Of a stretch of 64,000 nt of DNA, positions 63,724-64,000 are shown in pieces. A program made the position numbers and the translations under genes. The DNA is from an uncultured Maribacter sp. GTDB lineage: Bacteria; Bacteroidota; Bacteroidia; Flavobacteriales; Flavobacteriaceae. A model generated the notes under the pieces. That model ran no database searches, was not told the DNA's origin, and saw only the letters and a program-made list of their open reading frames with translations. The stretch is from the NCBI GenBank assembly GCA_947493885.1, contig CANLTE010000006.1, positions 111,086 to 175,085 on the forward strand. Reading direction: 5' to 3'. The stretch's first letter is position 1. Every line of letters begins with the position of its first letter.

Positions 63724-63961
63724 TTACTCCTTTTCATCCAATCCATTATTATAAATGAATTGTTTGCTCATGAGTAAACTTAGCAAACCGTGAAGTTCCA
63801 AATAGTGATTTATAGGATAACAACTCAACGAAAAGATTTAATGTTATAAAATTAAGCCTGGTCATAAAACATGATTAACCTTATTCAATTACATTAAGGT
63901 GTATTCTCACCTTCAAACCTTTACATTAAGGCATTAATTCAAAATCAAAATATTATGGTAT

Positions 63962-63995
63962 AAAAAAAGCCCCTTCATCATGGATGAAGGGGCTT
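63962..63995 (-). terminator. Terminator of a minus-strand gene entering from the right
   Basis: Minus-strand AAGCCCCTTCATC, CAT loop, GATGAAGGGGCTT followed by TTTTT. Its orientation implies a minus-strand gene ending just right of base 64000. Confidence 0.85.
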
Positions 63996-64000
63996 AAAGA

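Noticed and set aside
1..64000. CRISPR arrays, insertion sequences, prophage or integrase genes
   Set aside because: No regularly spaced repeats, transposase or integrase motifs, or phage structural genes were seen on either strand.

Overview
The window is a stretch of chromosome from an AT-rich member of the Bacteroidetes, almost certainly a marine-type member of the family Flavobacteriaceae. The evidence is the gliding and type IX secretion genes gldJ and porV, ExbB/ExbD/TonB sets with the Bacteroidetes style of TonB C-terminal domain, a DUF5686 outer-membrane protein, PafA-type alkaline phosphatase, NhaD, a K+-dependent membrane pyrophosphatase, A-rich rather than Shine-Dalgarno leaders, and repeated TAnnTTTG promoter -7 elements. 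I see no phage, transposon, CRISPR array or rRNA operon. Gene density is high and nearly every gene belongs to the housekeeping or conserved accessory core.

Region by region. (1) 1-11.4 kb, all on the minus strand, is a contiguous sulfate-to-SAM block: metK behind a SAM-II-like riboswitch; then a classical SAM-I (S-box) riboswitch leading metY, a trifunctional MetX-aspartokinase-homoserine dehydrogenase fusion, metZ and a four-cysteine Rrf2 regulator; then a DUF2061 membrane protein with cysH, cysD and cysN (cut by the window edge). (2) 11.7-16.9 kb: deoxynucleoside kinase and peptidase E, a TonB protein, the membrane pyrophosphatase and a soluble pyrophosphatase. (3) 17-24.7 kb: a DUF5686/TonB-plug-like outer-membrane protein, PDH E1-beta, EtfBA, a bifunctional nuclease-UVR protein and a NupC nucleoside transporter. 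(4) 24.8-30.7 kb: thyA, an ergothioneine-type cluster (egtB, egtD, DUF427), a small CBM48 protein, a class V PLP enzyme that could be the missing C-S lyase, a 2TM protein and folA.

(5) 30.7-39.7 kb: murI, pafA, an MlaE/MlaF-type lipid ABC transporter, and a minus-strand operon of M28 peptidase lipoprotein, SDR, SprT-like protease, mannose-1-phosphate guanylyltransferase and DUF389 protein. (6) 39.8-47.7 kb: PDH E1-alpha and E2, cdd, porV, and divergently gldJ-murF. PorU, which I expect between gldJ and porV from Flavobacterium, is not there. (7) 47.7-55.4 kb, minus strand: a second class V PLP enzyme, tRNA-Val(TAC), and the run gdh-nhaD-exbB-exbD-tonB-folC. (8) 56.1-63.5 kb, plus strand: acyl-CoA dehydrogenase, then gltB-gltD.

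How it fits together: the left block takes sulfate through APS/PAPS and sulfite, and aspartate through homoserine and its O-acyl ester, to homocysteine, methionine and SAM, with SAM sensed by two unrelated RNA classes only about 1.5 kb apart. Nitrogen assimilation (gdh, gltBD), pyruvate oxidation (PDH in two loci), thymidylate/folate supply (thyA, folA, folC) and cation energetics (hppA, nhaD, ExbBD-TonB) fill the rest. I did not find an obviously new multi-gene defence or mobile system. The most distinctive items are the paired SAM riboswitch classes, the MetX-AK-HSDH fusion, the Rrf2/dyad arrangement at the cys promoter, the egt neighbourhood with a PLP enzyme, and the absence of porU from its usual slot.
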